A DNA stretch of 64,000 nucleotides from CAVYWD01 sp963772225 (GTDB lineage Bacteria; Myxococcota; Myxococcia; Myxococcales; UBA5297): assembly GCA_963772225.1 (NCBI GenBank), contig CAVYWD010000002.1:2294001-2358000 (forward strand), given 5' to 3'. Position 1 is the first letter of the stretch, and each line of letters begins with the position of its first letter. Positions 8,157-18,043 of this stretch are shown here, one piece after another. Both the position numbers and the translations under genes were made by a program. The notes under the pieces were generated by a model, which saw nothing but the letters and a program-made list of their open reading frames with translations, was not told the origin of the DNA and made no database searches.

Positions 8157-11100
8157 AGCTCCTCAGCATCGAGGTCGAGAACCTCAACTCCCTCTACGGG
8201 AAGCACGTCGTCGACCTCGAGAAGGCCCTGGGCGGCGCCCCGCTCGTCCTCATCACCGGGCCCACCGGCGCCGGCAAATCCACCTTGCTCGACGCCGTCG
8301 GCCTCGCGCTCTTCGGCCGCACGCCGCGCCTGACCTCCCCGCGCTCCGACGACGCCGCGCTCGACGCCCGCAGCGTCCTCTCCCGCGGCGCCGCCGAGGC
8401 GAGCGCCTCCGTGGTGTTCCTCAAGCGCGAGGGCGCCCAGGCGGTTCGCTACCGGGCCACCTGGTATTGCAAGCGCGCCCGCAACCGCCCGGACGGCGCC
8501 CTGCAGGACCCGGTCCGCACGCTGGAGCGCTTCGACCCTTTGTCCGGCGAGTGCGTCGTCCTCGCGAGCGACGCCCGCGCGGCGCACTACAAGCCGCACT
8601 TCGACCATGTCCTCGAGGGCCTGACCGCCGCCGACTTCCAGCGCTCGGTGCTCCTGGCCCAGGGCGAGTTCTCCGCCTTTCTCAAAGCCGACCCAGACGA
8701 GCGGGTTCGGCTCCTCGAGCGGCTCACCGCGACCGAGCGCTTCCGGGCCATCGGCGAGCGCGCGGCAAAGGCGTGGGCCGGCGCCCTGGAGCGCTTCGAA
8801 GCGCTGGAGCGCGAGCTCGCCGGCATCGCCCTTCTCTCCGACGCCGAGCAGCAGGCCCTGGTCGAAGGCGCCGCCCGGCTCTCCGAGCAGTCGCGTCAGC
8901 TCAAGGCGGAGGCGGCCCGAGCGAACGCCGCCCTCGGCTGGCTTTCCCAGCGGGCCGAGCATCAGCGCCGCTTCGAGGAGCAGACGGTCCGCGCGCAGGA
9001 GGCGCGAGAGGCGCGCGCGGCGCGCGCTTCCGACCTCGCACGACTTTCGGAGCACGAGCGATGCGCGCCCGCCGCCGAACGGCTGCGCGACCTGGAGCAC
9101 GGCGCCCGCGAGGCCCAGCGTTCCCAACAGAGCGTGGCCCGGCTCCGCGAGGAGGTGAACGCGAAGGGCGAGCATCTTCTCGCGGCCCGCCCTGCGGCGG
9201 ACGCCGCCCTCGCCGCCGATGCCATCGCCGCGCAGAAGATTGCCGCCGCCGGCCCCGGCCTCGCACGCGCCCGCGAGCTTCGCACCCGCCTTCGGGCCGC
9301 GGACGCCGAGCTCCGAGCGGCGTCGGACGAGACCCGCCTCGCACGGGCGGCGGCCGACGAGCGCGAGAAGCGCAAAGGGGCCGCCCACGAGAAGCGGCGC
9401 GCGATGGAGGCGCTGCGGACGCAGGCCGAGCGCCGAGTCGCCTCGCTCACGCCCTGGCGCCCACTGGTCGAGCAGCTCGCGGGCCTCGATGCCAGGCGCG
9501 AGGCCCTCCGCCCGGGCGAGCGCGAGCTCCAGCGGGGAGCGGAGCGGCTCGCCTCGAGGCGCCTCGTCGAATCGCACGCGGCAGTGAACCTCACGAGCGC
9601 CGGGGAACGCGTCGCGCTCCTTCAAGGCGAAGGCGCAAAGCAGGCCGCGGCTCTCGAGGCGACCGCGGCGGCCCTGGCATGGGTGCTCGGCACGGCGAAG
9701 GACGCGCGCGCGCATCGCGCGGAGCTCTCGGCGAGCGTCGCCTCGGCCATCCAGCGAGAGGCGGAGCTCAAGGCGCTTTCGGCCCTCGACCTCCAGCGCG
9801 CCGACGTCGCCCGGCGAGCCGCCGATCTGTCGATTCAGCTCGCCGGTGCCGAGGAGAATCTCAGCCGAGAGATGGAGGCAGCGCCCGGTCTCGAGCGAGC
9901 CCAGCGCGAGCTCGACGAGGAGCAGAAGAAGGTCGCCCAGGAGCTCGACGACCTCGCCTTCCTCCTCGGCATGGCCCGGGAGCGCGGCCGCCTGCGCAGC
10001 GGCGAGCCCTGCCCCCTCTGCGGCAGCGAGCGCCACCCGCACGTCGAGGACCCGAGGCTCGCCGAGCTCGATCAGCGCTCTCGGCAGCGCACCGCGGCGC
10101 TCGAGGCCCGGGGGGCGGCGCTCGCCGAGCAGACCGCGTCGCGCGAGCGCGAGCTCCAGGCGAATCGGCTGCGGGCGGCCGATTCTGAAAGCGCGGCTCG
10201 ACGCGCTCGAGCCCGAGCGAGACCGGCACTCCCAGCAGCTCACCGCGCTTCAGGCTCAGCTGCAGCTCGGGCTCGACCGCCTGGGCCTATCCGTCGCCGA
10301 GGAGCTCGGGAACGCCGGGCGAGCCGCGTCGCAGGCGAAGGCGAGCTTTCAGTCGGAGGCAAAGGCGCTCGACGACGCGGAAGGCCGCTGGCTCGCCGCC
10401 CAGGCGCGCTGCCAGGAATCGAACGTCCAGCTCGCCGGCGCCATCCAGGTCGAGGGCCGAGCGCGCGCGGAGCTCGGAGCGCTGCGCCGCTCGGTGCAGG
10501 AGGCGGAGGACGAGCTCACTCGGCTCCGCGGCCAGCACAACGCCGACTGCGAATCGCTGGCGGCCGAGCTGCACGCGCGCGGCGCAGGCGACGGACGGGC
10601 CGAGCTCGCCGCGTTGGACGCCGCGCTCGCGGCGGCACGCCGGCGAGTCGACGAGGTCCGAGCAGCGGATGCAAGCCTCGACGAATCGAAGGCCCAGCTC
10701 ACCTCGGCCGCCGCGGCCGCGCTCGAGGCGGGCGCTCTCGCCGACGCCGCGGCAGAGAAGCTCGCAGGGCTCGAGGCTGCGGTCGGCACGCGGTCGGCCG
10801 AGGTCGAGGCGCTGCGCGCCCAGGCCCGAGAAGCGCTTTTGGGCGAGGACCCGGACGCCGTCGAGGCGAGGCTCCGAGGCGAAGCCGACGCCGCGGCGCT
10901 CGCGCTCCGAAGGGCGCAGGCCGAGTGCGCGAGGCTGGAGACGATGCTCGCCGGCGCCCAGGGGCGTCTCGAGCTCGAGTCGAACCGGGAGGCCGAGGCG
11001 GCGCTGCGGCTGACTCAGGCGCAGGCCGCGCTCAATGCATCGCTGGTCGACCTCGGCCTCCCCAGCGCCGACGAGCTCGAGCGGCGCCTCTTGTCCGCCG

Positions 11101-12065
11101 AGGACGCCGCGCGCCTCGCCTCGGTCCGCCAGTCCCTCCAGGAGGCCGCTCGCTCGGCCGAGTCTCTTTTGGCGAGCCGCGCGAAGGACCTCGAGGAGCT
11201 GGACTCGAAGCGGCCCCCGGACCTCGCTCCGGGCGCCGAGGAGCCGCCGCTCCGCGCGGCCGCTCACGACCTCGAGCAGCGCCTCGAGGAGGTCGAGCGA
11301 CAGCGCCTCGCCGCGGGGGCGCGGCTGGACGAGGACGGTGCCCGCCACGCGGCCCACGCCGAGCGCGCGGCCCAGCGGCAGGCGCTCCGGCGCGAGCTCG
11401 ACGTCTGGGAGCGGCTGCACGCGCTCATCGGCGTGCGCGAGGGGCAGCAGTTCCAGCGGTTCGCGCAGCTCCTCAACCTGGAGGAGCTGGTGCGCAAGGC
11501 CAACGCCCGGCTCGACCGGATCGCGCCGCGCTACCGCCTTTTGCCCGCGCGCGACGCCAAGGGCGACCTGCTGCTCGCCTTCGCGGTGCGCGACGAATGG
11601 CACGGCGGAGTCGAGCGGCCGGTCACCACCCTCTCCGGGGGCGAGAGCTTCCTCGTCTCCCTCGCCTTGGCGCTGGCGCTGGCGGACTACCGCGCGGTGC
11701 GCATGCCCATCGAGACGCTGCTCCTCGACGAGGGCTTCGGCGCGCTGGATCGCGAGACGCTGGGCGTGGCCATGGCCGCGCTCTCGGCGCTAACGGCCGA
11801 AGGGGTCCAGGTGGCGCTCATCAGCCACGTCGAGTGGCTCCGCGACCAAATCGAGGCCCAAGTCGCGGTCGAGCCCCTTGGAAACGGCCGCTCGAAGGTG
11901 GTCATGACCGTGGCCGGAAGAGCCGTGGAGGCGAGCGAATCCTCCACCGCCGAGCCGGCGCGCGGCCGGCCCGGCGCCGCCTCGCGCTCTTCGGCTCGAG
12001 CCCTGGCGCCAGAGGCGCTTCCCCTGCGCACCACGGCGGGCGGCGCGGCAGGCGGCTCGACCTGA
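8153..12065 (+). CDS. sbcC: SbcC ATPase subunit of SbcCD (apparent frameshift near 10184)
   Basis: The partner of SbcD, an SMC/Rad50-like ATPase of about 1303 residues if one base is removed. Seen: N-terminal Walker A GPTGAGKST (residues 36-44), long Arg/Glu/Ala coiled coils, the zinc hook CPLC near residue 620, the C-terminal signature TLSGGESF at about 11630 and Walker B LLLDEGFGALD at about 11722. The reading frame changes between 10178 and 10190, in GCCGATTCTGAAAG; deleting one T gives a continuous protein. The start is TTG inside the sbcD stop. With the base as given, the product would lose the second ATPase lobe. Confidence 0.88.
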
Positions 12066-12152
12066 CCGGGAGCGCTCGCGCCCCACGCCCGCGTTCGGTA
12101 ACTTATCGAGACCTGCGTCGCCCGTTTCGTTGCGCCGCACCCCGGTAGGAGC

Positions 12153-13157
12153 ATGAGCCCGAGCGCCGTCCGAAGCGTGCAGCACCTCATCCCGAACGGC
12201 GACGGCTGGCAGCTCTCGCTCTACCAGACCTGGAGCGAGGAGCGGGTCGACCTCTCCCGCCGCCCCGTGCTCATCGTCCCTGGCTACGGGATGAACTCGT
12301 ACATCTTCAGCTACCACCCGAACGGCATCTCGCTCGAGGGCTACCTCGCCGAGGCGGGCTTCGAGGTGTGGCGGGTGGATTTGCGGGACCAGGGTGAGAC
12401 CGTGCGCGTGGGCGGCAGCTCCAACTACAGCCTGGAGGACCTGGCGCTCACCGACGTCGCGCTGGCGCTGAACGCCATCCTCGACCTCACCAACACCCGC
12501 TCCGACCGCGTCGACGTCGTCGGCGGCTCGCTCGGCGGGACTCTCATGTTCGCCTACGCGGTGTTGGTGGGCGCGGAGCGGCTGGGGACTCTGGTCTGCA
12601 TCGGCACGCCGGTGCGCTGGGTGAAGGTCAACCCGCTGGTCAAGGCGGCCTTCGCCTCGCCGTTTCTCATCGGCCTGGTGCGCGTGCGCGGCGCGCGCCT
12701 GCTCGCGCGCTTCGGGCTGCCGCTCATGGGCAAAAGGATGCGCTGGCTCATCGGCGTGTACCTCAACCCCGAGATCACCGACGTCTCGGCGGCGAGCGAG
12801 ATGGCGCGGAGCGTGGAGGACCCGAACCGATTCATCAACCGGCAGATCGCCCAGTGGATGAAGGACGCCGACCTCTTCGTGCGCGGGGTCAACGTCGCGC
12901 AGGGGCTCGGGTCGCTCCAAAATCCCCTGCTCTGCATCTTCGGGAACGGCGACGGCATCGTCCCGCCGGCGACGGCGCGCTTCCCCTACGAGCGCATCGG
13001 CTCAACGATGAAAAAGCTCGTGGAGGTGGGCGACGATTCCCTGTCGCTCGCCCACGCGGATCTGTTCATCTCTCGCGAGGCGCACGAGCGGGTCTTTCGG
13101 CCCATCCGAGACTGGCTCGTGGAGCATTGCGCCCCGAACCTGCCCGTCGCCTCCTGA
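12153..13157 (+). CDS. Alpha/beta-fold hydrolase, PHA-synthase/lipase-like
   Basis: A 334-residue cytoplasmic hydrolase. Seen: VLIVPGYGMNSYIF oxyanion-type strand near residue 45, WRVDLRDQG, nucleophile elbow GGSLGG near residue 127, an acid in GNGDGIVPP near residue 266 and a His in LAHADLF near residue 303. This order of Ser, Asp and His matches the alpha/beta-hydrolase triad. The fold reads most like PhaC-type or lipase-like hydrolases, but the substrate cannot be told. The start ATG follows TAGGAG. The gene converges with the fatty-acid hydroxylase gene downstream. Confidence 0.75.
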   Translation: MSPSAVRSVQHLIPNGDGWQLSLYQTWSEERVDLSRRPVLIVPGYGMNSYIFSYHPNGISLEGYLAEAGFEVWRVDLRDQGETVRVGGSSNYSLEDLALTDVALALNAILDLTNTRSDRVDVVGGSLGGTLMFAYAVLVGAERLGTLVCIGTPVRWVKVNPLVKAAFASPFLIGLVRVRGARLLARFGLPLMGKRMRWLIGVYLNPEITDVSAASEMARSVEDPNRFINRQIAQWMKDADLFVRGVNVAQGLGSLQNPLLCIFGNGDGIVPPATARFPYERIGSTMKKLVEVGDDSLSLAHADLFISREAHERVFRPIRDWLVEHCAPNLPVAS

Positions 13158-13185
13158 GGACTGAATCAGCCGGCCGCCCTGTGGT

Positions 13186-13860
13186 TCAGGAAGCGGCCGC
13201 GGGCCCCTCCTCGGGCGCGCGCTCGTTGTGGTAGGTGCCGAACACCCGGTCCCACAGCGGCGAGCTGACGCCGTAGTTGATCTTGTCGCTGACGAAGTGG
13301 TGCTGCAGGTGATGCCGGCGCTGCATTCGGCCGAAAGCGGTCTGCGGGCGCCAGTGGTGCGTCCCGTAGTGCGACAGGTCGTACCAGATGTAGCCGCCGA
13401 TGAGGCCCGCGAACGCGGCCGGGAAGACGACCGGACCCAAAGCGACGTAAGCGATCGGCCCGAGGACCGCCGCGATGAGGAGCGACCCGACGGGCGGCAT
13501 CACCAGCCGGTCTTGGTCGTGGGGGTAGTCGTGGTGCACGCCGTGGATGAGGAAGGCGACGTCCCTCTGGAGCTCCGAGCTCGGGTTGACCGCGAAATGG
13601 AAGGCGAAGCGGTGGAGCATGTACTCCAAGAAGGTCCAGACGAAGACCCCGGAGAAGGCCAAGCCCAGCACCGCCGGGACGCTGAGGGCGCCGCGAAAGA
13701 AGGCGTAGCTCAAAAGCCCCAGGGCGACAGGGCCCCAGAACGCCACGATCTGCCAGGGCCGGACGCGAGAGAGATACTTCTCGAGAAAGTCATATCGGAA
13801 CATGCGCGGGCTGCCGCGCTGGGGCTCGTGGATTTCCGGCCGCTGAACCAGATAGAACAT
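13186..13860 (-). CDS. Fatty-acid hydroxylase / sterol desaturase superfamily protein
   Basis: A 224-residue membrane di-iron enzyme. Hydrophobic helices surround the histidine clusters HRFAFHF (about 97), HGVHHDYPH (about 117), HYGTHHW (about 173) and RRHHLQHHF (about 191). This is the FA2H-like pattern that hydroxylates acyl chains of lipids. The ATG at 13860 is preceded by AGGTGA. It is transcribed toward the alpha/beta-hydrolase gene, with only 28 bp between their stops. The exact lipid substrate is unknown. Confidence 0.82.
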   Translation of the reverse strand: MFYLVQRPEIHEPQRGSPRMFRYDFLEKYLSRVRPWQIVAFWGPVALGLLSYAFFRGALSVPAVLGLAFSGVFVWTFLEYMLHRFAFHFAVNPSSELQRDVAFLIHGVHHDYPHDQDRLVMPPVGSLLIAAVLGPIAYVALGPVVFPAAFAGLIGGYIWYDLSHYGTHHWRPQTAFGRMQRRHHLQHHFVSDKINYGVSSPLWDRVFGTYHNERAPEEGPAAAS

Positions 13861-14266
13861 GCCGTCACCTCTTTGTTGGGCGGATTGAGCAGTCTACCCG
13901 CGCCTGGCCCGCTTGCGTTGAGAAAAGAGCCAGCCCAAGGCGGGGTGCGCCCTTTGCTCGAGCCTTGGGCCTGCTCGCGCCCTCTGCCCGCCGCCCACGA
14001 GCTCCAGACGGGCGCTCCCCGACCCGGCCCATCGCGCCAGGGATGCCTCAACGCGCCGTGGGCCGGCCGGCTCTTCGGGGACGCCCCGCCGCTCGCGGCC
14101 GCTCACCGTGTGCCCGCGTTACAATTGAAGTGGACATTGGGCCTCTCGGGGCGGCGACGGGAAGCCCTCCGGGCCGGCGAAAGGCGCCTCGCTCGGACCC
14201 AAATCGCCGATGGTGCGACGGAGCGCCCACTCCTACTTTCGGCGGGCGCTTCCAGCGGAGGTGGCC
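13861..14266. other. Intergenic stretch between divergent genes
   Basis: About 400 bp between the divergent fatty-acid hydroxylase and cytidylate-kinase-like genes. I see no convincing protein frame (the open frames are Arg/Pro/Ala-rich shadows), no RNA gene and no clear promoter hexamers. It presumably holds the promoters of both neighbours. Confidence 0.4.
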
Positions 14267-14989
14267 ATGGGCCCGACCGTTTCGCCGCTTGCACTCAGCA
14301 CCGAGCAGCGGCTTTCCGGGTGGTTGCGCATCCAGCAGCGGCTGGGGGCGCGCGCGGAGCCTCGGCAACGGCCGACCGTCACCCTCTCGCGCGAGTTCGG
14401 CTGCGAGGGCTTCCCCGTCGCTCAGCGCCTCCAGGCCCTCTTCGAGGAGAGCATGGGTGAGCCTTGGACGCTTTTCGACCGACACCTGGTCGAGAAGATC
14501 GCCCAGGGCGAGGGGATCTCTCCGCAGGTGCTGGAGCAGGTGGGCGAGATGCCCCGCGCGTTCGACGCCCTCGGCTTCAAGCCCATCGGCAGCCACCTCA
14601 GCCAGGACGCCCTCTTCGAGAAGGTCATCCGGTGGATCGCGCCCATCGCGCTGCAGGGCAACGCCATCGTGGTGGGCCGCGGCGGGGCCATCGTCTGCCA
14701 GAGCCTGCCCAACTGCTTCCATTTTCGCTTGGTCGGCGGACTGCCCTGGCGCATCGACGCCTATGCCCGGCGGGCAGGCGTCTCGCGCGCAGAGGCAGAG
14801 GAGATCGTGCGGACGCACTCGGACCAGCGCAGCCGGTTCATCAGCCGGCACTTGGGCGCCGACATCACCGACCCGAGACACTTCGACGCCGTGTTCAACA
14901 ACGGGCGCCACTCGCTGGAGCAGATCAGCCGGGCGATCTTCGCCTACGTGAAGAGCGCCTGGCCGGAGCCGGAGCTCTTCAAGCGCTGA
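14267..14989 (+). CDS. Cytidylate kinase-like family protein
   Basis: A 240-residue protein of the cytidylate-kinase-like group. Seen: TVTLSREFGCEGFPVA near residue 36 (the degenerate P-loop strand of this family), FDRHLVEKIA near 72, VVGRGG near 140, and the FRLVGGLPWRIDAYARR and DPRHFDAVFNN segments. The ATG at 14267 was preferred to the longer frame because GGAGGTG precedes it and family similarity begins soon after. The phosphate donor site is not canonical, so kinase activity is plausible but unproven. It is convergent with the flavin reductase gene, 22 bp away. Confidence 0.75.
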   Translation: MGPTVSPLALSTEQRLSGWLRIQQRLGARAEPRQRPTVTLSREFGCEGFPVAQRLQALFEESMGEPWTLFDRHLVEKIAQGEGISPQVLEQVGEMPRAFDALGFKPIGSHLSQDALFEKVIRWIAPIALQGNAIVVGRGGAIVCQSLPNCFHFRLVGGLPWRIDAYARRAGVSRAEAEEIVRTHSDQRSRFISRHLGADITDPRHFDAVFNNGRHSLEQISRAIFAYVKSAWPEPELFKR

Positions 14990-15011
14990 CCTCGGCGCAC
15001 GGTCGAGGCCT

Positions 15012-15575
15012 TCACCGCCGCGGCGCGAGCCGATTCACCCAGGCTGCGTAGCGCTCGGCCCAGCCCTGCAGGAACTTCCGGGTGCCGTCGTTTGCGATAT
15101 TGCCGGCCGGGTCGATGAGGCCATCGCTGAGCTGGAGAAAGCACTCGGGCTGGCCGAGCGTCGGCGCGTCGAGGTAGGCGAGCATCCCGCGAAGGTGTTG
15201 CTGCGCCACCGCCGTGCCGATGGCCCCGACCGACGCGCCGATGACGCCCGCCGGCTTTCCCGCGAAGGAGTTCTTTCCGTAGGGGCGCGAGGCGTGGTCG
15301 ATGGCGTTCTTGAGCACACCCGGGACCGAGCGGTTGTACTCCGGCGTCGCAAAGAGCAAAGCATCGCTCGCCTCGATGTCGCGCTTGAGGCGAAGGGCGG
15401 GCTCCGGCCGGCGGTCATCGTCGTCCTGGTTATAGAGCGGGAGGTCGTCGATCCGCAGCGTTTGGAATTCGAGCTCCGGGGGCGACAGCCTCGCGACGGC
15501 GGCCGCGAGCCTCTTGTTGAAGGACTCTTTTCTCAGGCTGCCGATCAGCACGGCCACCTTGTACTTGGCGCTCAT
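15012..15575 (-). CDS. NADPH-dependent FMN reductase (flavodoxin-like)
   Basis: A 187-residue flavodoxin-fold oxidoreductase. GSLRKESFNKRLA (residues 12-24) forms the FMN phosphate loop and PEYNRSVPGVLKNAIDH (about 98-114) is the second flavin-binding segment. Chromate and quinone reductases of the ChrR/azoreductase type share this pattern and length. It probably transfers electrons from NADPH to quinones or metals. It heads a leftward-facing group of redox-type genes with its own start ATG at 15575. Confidence 0.85.
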   Translation of the reverse strand: MSAKYKVAVLIGSLRKESFNKRLAAAVARLSPPELEFQTLRIDDLPLYNQDDDDRRPEPALRLKRDIEASDALLFATPEYNRSVPGVLKNAIDHASRPYGKNSFAGKPAGVIGASVGAIGTAVAQQHLRGMLAYLDAPTLGQPECFLQLSDGLIDPAGNIANDGTRKFLQGWAERYAAWVNRLAPRR

Positions 15576-15690
15576 CGCGTCCCCCGGCCTTTCGGCGCTC
15601 GATCTGCGTCGAGGCCGGGGAGAGACCTATCCATGTCCCAATGGCGCGGCAAGCGCCCGCTCGCAGCGCGGCAATCTGCCCCTTCGAGGC

Positions 15691-16302
15691 TCAACCCGCG
15701 CGCTGCTCGCGGAGCCTCTGCGCCGTCTCGAGGTCGACCGGGGTTCCGCGGCGCTCGAGAAAGGCGATGAGGTCGGCCTGCTGCTCCTCTGTCTTGTTCT
15801 GGGCGAGCTTGTTCTTCACCGAAAAGGACTCGACGCTCACCTTGAAGACGCCGACCCCGCGCAGCGCCGATTCGTAGAAATCCGACCCTTCGGAGAAAGG
15901 CGTGTATCCGCCTTCCGGCTGGTCCTTTTCCATCAATCGCTGAAGCGCCATGGCCTTCTCAGCGGAGGCGTCGACCACCGACCCGCGCCCCTTGGCGTAG
16001 GCGGAGCGGTAGAAGAGGGTCGCCGGGCAGGCGGAGCCGTCCTTCGACAGGACCGTCGACGGGATGGCAGAGAGCGCCTGGTACGCGAGAAAGGTGGCTT
16101 TCGGGTTCTTGCGCAAAATCTCGTATTTCTCTCCGGCGAGGGCGCCATGGAAATAGATGGCCCCGCTGGCGTAGGCGAAGTTCACCGGGACGATGCGCGG
16201 AAAGCCGTCGTCGTCCACCAGCCCGAGCTCGCCGATGGGCGCCCGGTCGAGGATTTCCTGAAAGAGGGCCGCGCCGCTCGATTCGAAGACCTTGCGTCTC
16301 AC
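15691..16302 (-). CDS. Pyridoxamine 5'-phosphate oxidase-family flavin protein (NimA-like)
   Basis: A 203-residue split-barrel flavoprotein. Seen: IGELGLVDDDGFPRIVPVNF (residues 23-42), the substrate-side FHGALAGEKYEILRKNP (about 52-68) and FYRSAYAKGRG (about 98). These match PNPOx-like/NimA proteins that reduce or bind nitro compounds or related substrates. The start is GTG at 16302 with GAGGT upstream. The C-terminal helix (DLIAFLERRGTPVDLE) is an extension. The substrate is unknown. Confidence 0.75.
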   Translation of the reverse strand: MRRKVFESSGAALFQEILDRAPIGELGLVDDDGFPRIVPVNFAYASGAIYFHGALAGEKYEILRKNPKATFLAYQALSAIPSTVLSKDGSACPATLFYRSAYAKGRGSVVDASAEKAMALQRLMEKDQPEGGYTPFSEGSDFYESALRGVGVFKVSVESFSVKNKLAQNKTEEQQADLIAFLERRGTPVDLETAQRLREQRAG

Positions 16303-16336
16303 TGTGACCTCGTTTCTCGTCGAAAGAGCTGTCGCC

Positions 16337-16633
16337 TCAGGTCGTCGAGCTCGCCGTCGCCGGGCGGAGTCCGCCGTCGCCGATCGCCACCTTGTAGCCG
16401 TCGCGGGCCCACCATTCCAGCCCTCCGAGGAGCTCCTTCACCTTGAATCCGAGCTCGGAGAGCCTCAGGGCGCCCTTGGTCGAGGCGTTGCAGCCCACGC
16501 CGTCGCAGTAGACGACGAAAAGCCTCGAGCGGTCGAGAGCCGCCGTCGACTCGCGGGTCATCTCCCGATGCGGTCGTCGACGAAGCTCGGAGCCTGGTGT
16601 CGCCAGTGGGTTTCGGCGCCGGCAGCGTTTCAC
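16337..16633 (-). pseudogene. Rhodanese-like domain missing its N-terminal half
   Basis: A 98-codon frame. Its second half reads FVVYCDGVGCNASTKGA, then GFKVKELLGGLEWW. This is a rhodanese sulfurtransferase C-terminal half with the active-site Cys in YCDGVGCNAS. The usual N-terminal strand and DVR-type motif are absent; residues before PHREMTRES look non-homologous. The GTG start overlaps the stop of the cyclic-nucleotide-binding gene. It is either a truncated remnant or a gene whose 5' part was lost to a deletion. Confidence 0.55.
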
Positions 16634-17977
16634 GACCGCTTGTTCGCCTGGCGCAGCCGCTCCGCGAGCGTCCGGGTGAAGAGCGCGTAGATCCTCAGCG
16701 CCGCCGCCTCGTGCGTGTACAGGTATTGGTTGAAGCGCGCGCGGCTGATGAAGAGGGCGCGCACCGGCCCGGCGGCGACCACCCTCGCCGACGTGGGCGC
16801 CTCGTCGATGAGCGACAGCTCGCCGACGTACGAGCCCGCGCTCAAGCTCGCCAGCGGCTTGGAGCGCCCCGCTTCCACTTTGAACACCTGGACGCCGCCT
16901 TCGACGATGACGAAGAGGCCCTGTCCCTGCGCCCCCTGCTCGATGATGGTCGAGCCGGCGACGTACTGAGCCTCCTCGGAGAGCCGGTACAGGTCTTTCA
17001 TGTCCTCGAGGGCGAGCTCACCGAAGATGGGGATGGCCTTGAGGTGGCCGTAGGCATCGATGAAGTGCGAGGCCGCGGCGCTCGCGCGAGTCGCAAAGGG
17101 GTCCACGAGGGTGTTGAAAGGGTCGCTGGCCGGGCTGGGCGCCGAAGGCAGCGGCGGCGCGCTCGCGGCCAAGAGCGCCGGGGCGTTGCCTGCGGCGGCG
17201 AGCTGCTTCTCGGCGAAGCCGCGAACGCGGGCGGCCTCGTCGCTCCGGCCCATCGCCTCCATGCGGCGCACGAGCGCTGCGAGAAGGTCGGCGTCGTTCT
17301 GGGCCGCGCGCACCTGCTGGAGCGTGTCGGCGAGCAGCTGCGCCGCGGGGGCGAGGTGCCCGTGGCGCTCGAGCAGAATCGCCCAGGCGCTTGACCGCGG
17401 CGACGCGCTCCGGATCAGGGATGGGCACCATCCGCAGCATCTCCACTTCGGAGCGGACGTTGGCGAGCTCGCGGTAGACCTGCGCGGCCTCGAAGAACCG
17501 CTGAGCGCGGCCCAGCGCCTGGGCGAGCGCCTCGCTGGGGCCGCCGCGCCGGTAGAGGGCGATGGCCTCCTCGCGCCGGTTCGCGCGCTCGTAGGCCGCG
17601 GCGGCCCGGGCGAGCTCGCCGCTCTGCTCGTGGCAGCGCGCCGCCGACGCGAAGTCGCCGCCTTGCTCGTAGAAGCGGGCGGCGTCGGCACCGCGCCCAG
17701 CGCTCTCGAGGACGGCCGCGGCGCTCTTGAAGTCCCGAGCCAAGGCGAACATCTGGGCGAGGTTCTTCTGCGAAACCGAGGAGAGCGTCTTCGCCTGCTC
17801 GAGGAGCTCCCTTGCGATGGACGGGTCGGCCTTCTCGTAGAGGCGAACCGCCTCCTCGACCTTTCCCTCGGCGAGCAGGCGCGTCAGGGCCGGCACCACC
17901 TTGGCGGTCACGACGAAGGTGCCCTCGTTCTCGTCCCCGACGAAGTCGAACTCCACCAATCCCGACCCATGCGACAT
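16630..17977 (-). CDS. TPR-like / cyclic-nucleotide-binding-domain protein (apparent frameshift near 17385)
   Basis: Two frames join into a protein of about 448 residues. The N-terminal 200 residues are helical repeat-like (EEAVRLYEKAD, DAARFYEQGGDFASAARCHE, EEAIALYRRGG), as in TPR or clathrin-like arrays. The C-terminal 130 residues form a CAP/cNMP-binding beta-barrel: GSTIIEQGAQGQGLFVIVEG, then GSYVGELSLIDEAPTSARVVA. The frame changes at GGCGATTCTGCTC; removing one T restores continuity. A sensor or scaffold role is likely, since no DNA-binding or kinase domain is seen. GTGA overlap places the rhodanese remnant next. Confidence 0.72.
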
Positions 17978-18043
17978 AGGCGGCCACCTCGAGGAGGAAC
18001 TGACGCCGGCGAGGATAGGCGGGGGCGCGCAAAGCCCGCAAGG

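Noticed and set aside
10178..10190. Programmed ribosomal frameshift in sbcC
   Set aside because: No slippery run or following structure is evident, and the same word occurs at the cNMP-binding frameshift; an extra base is simpler.
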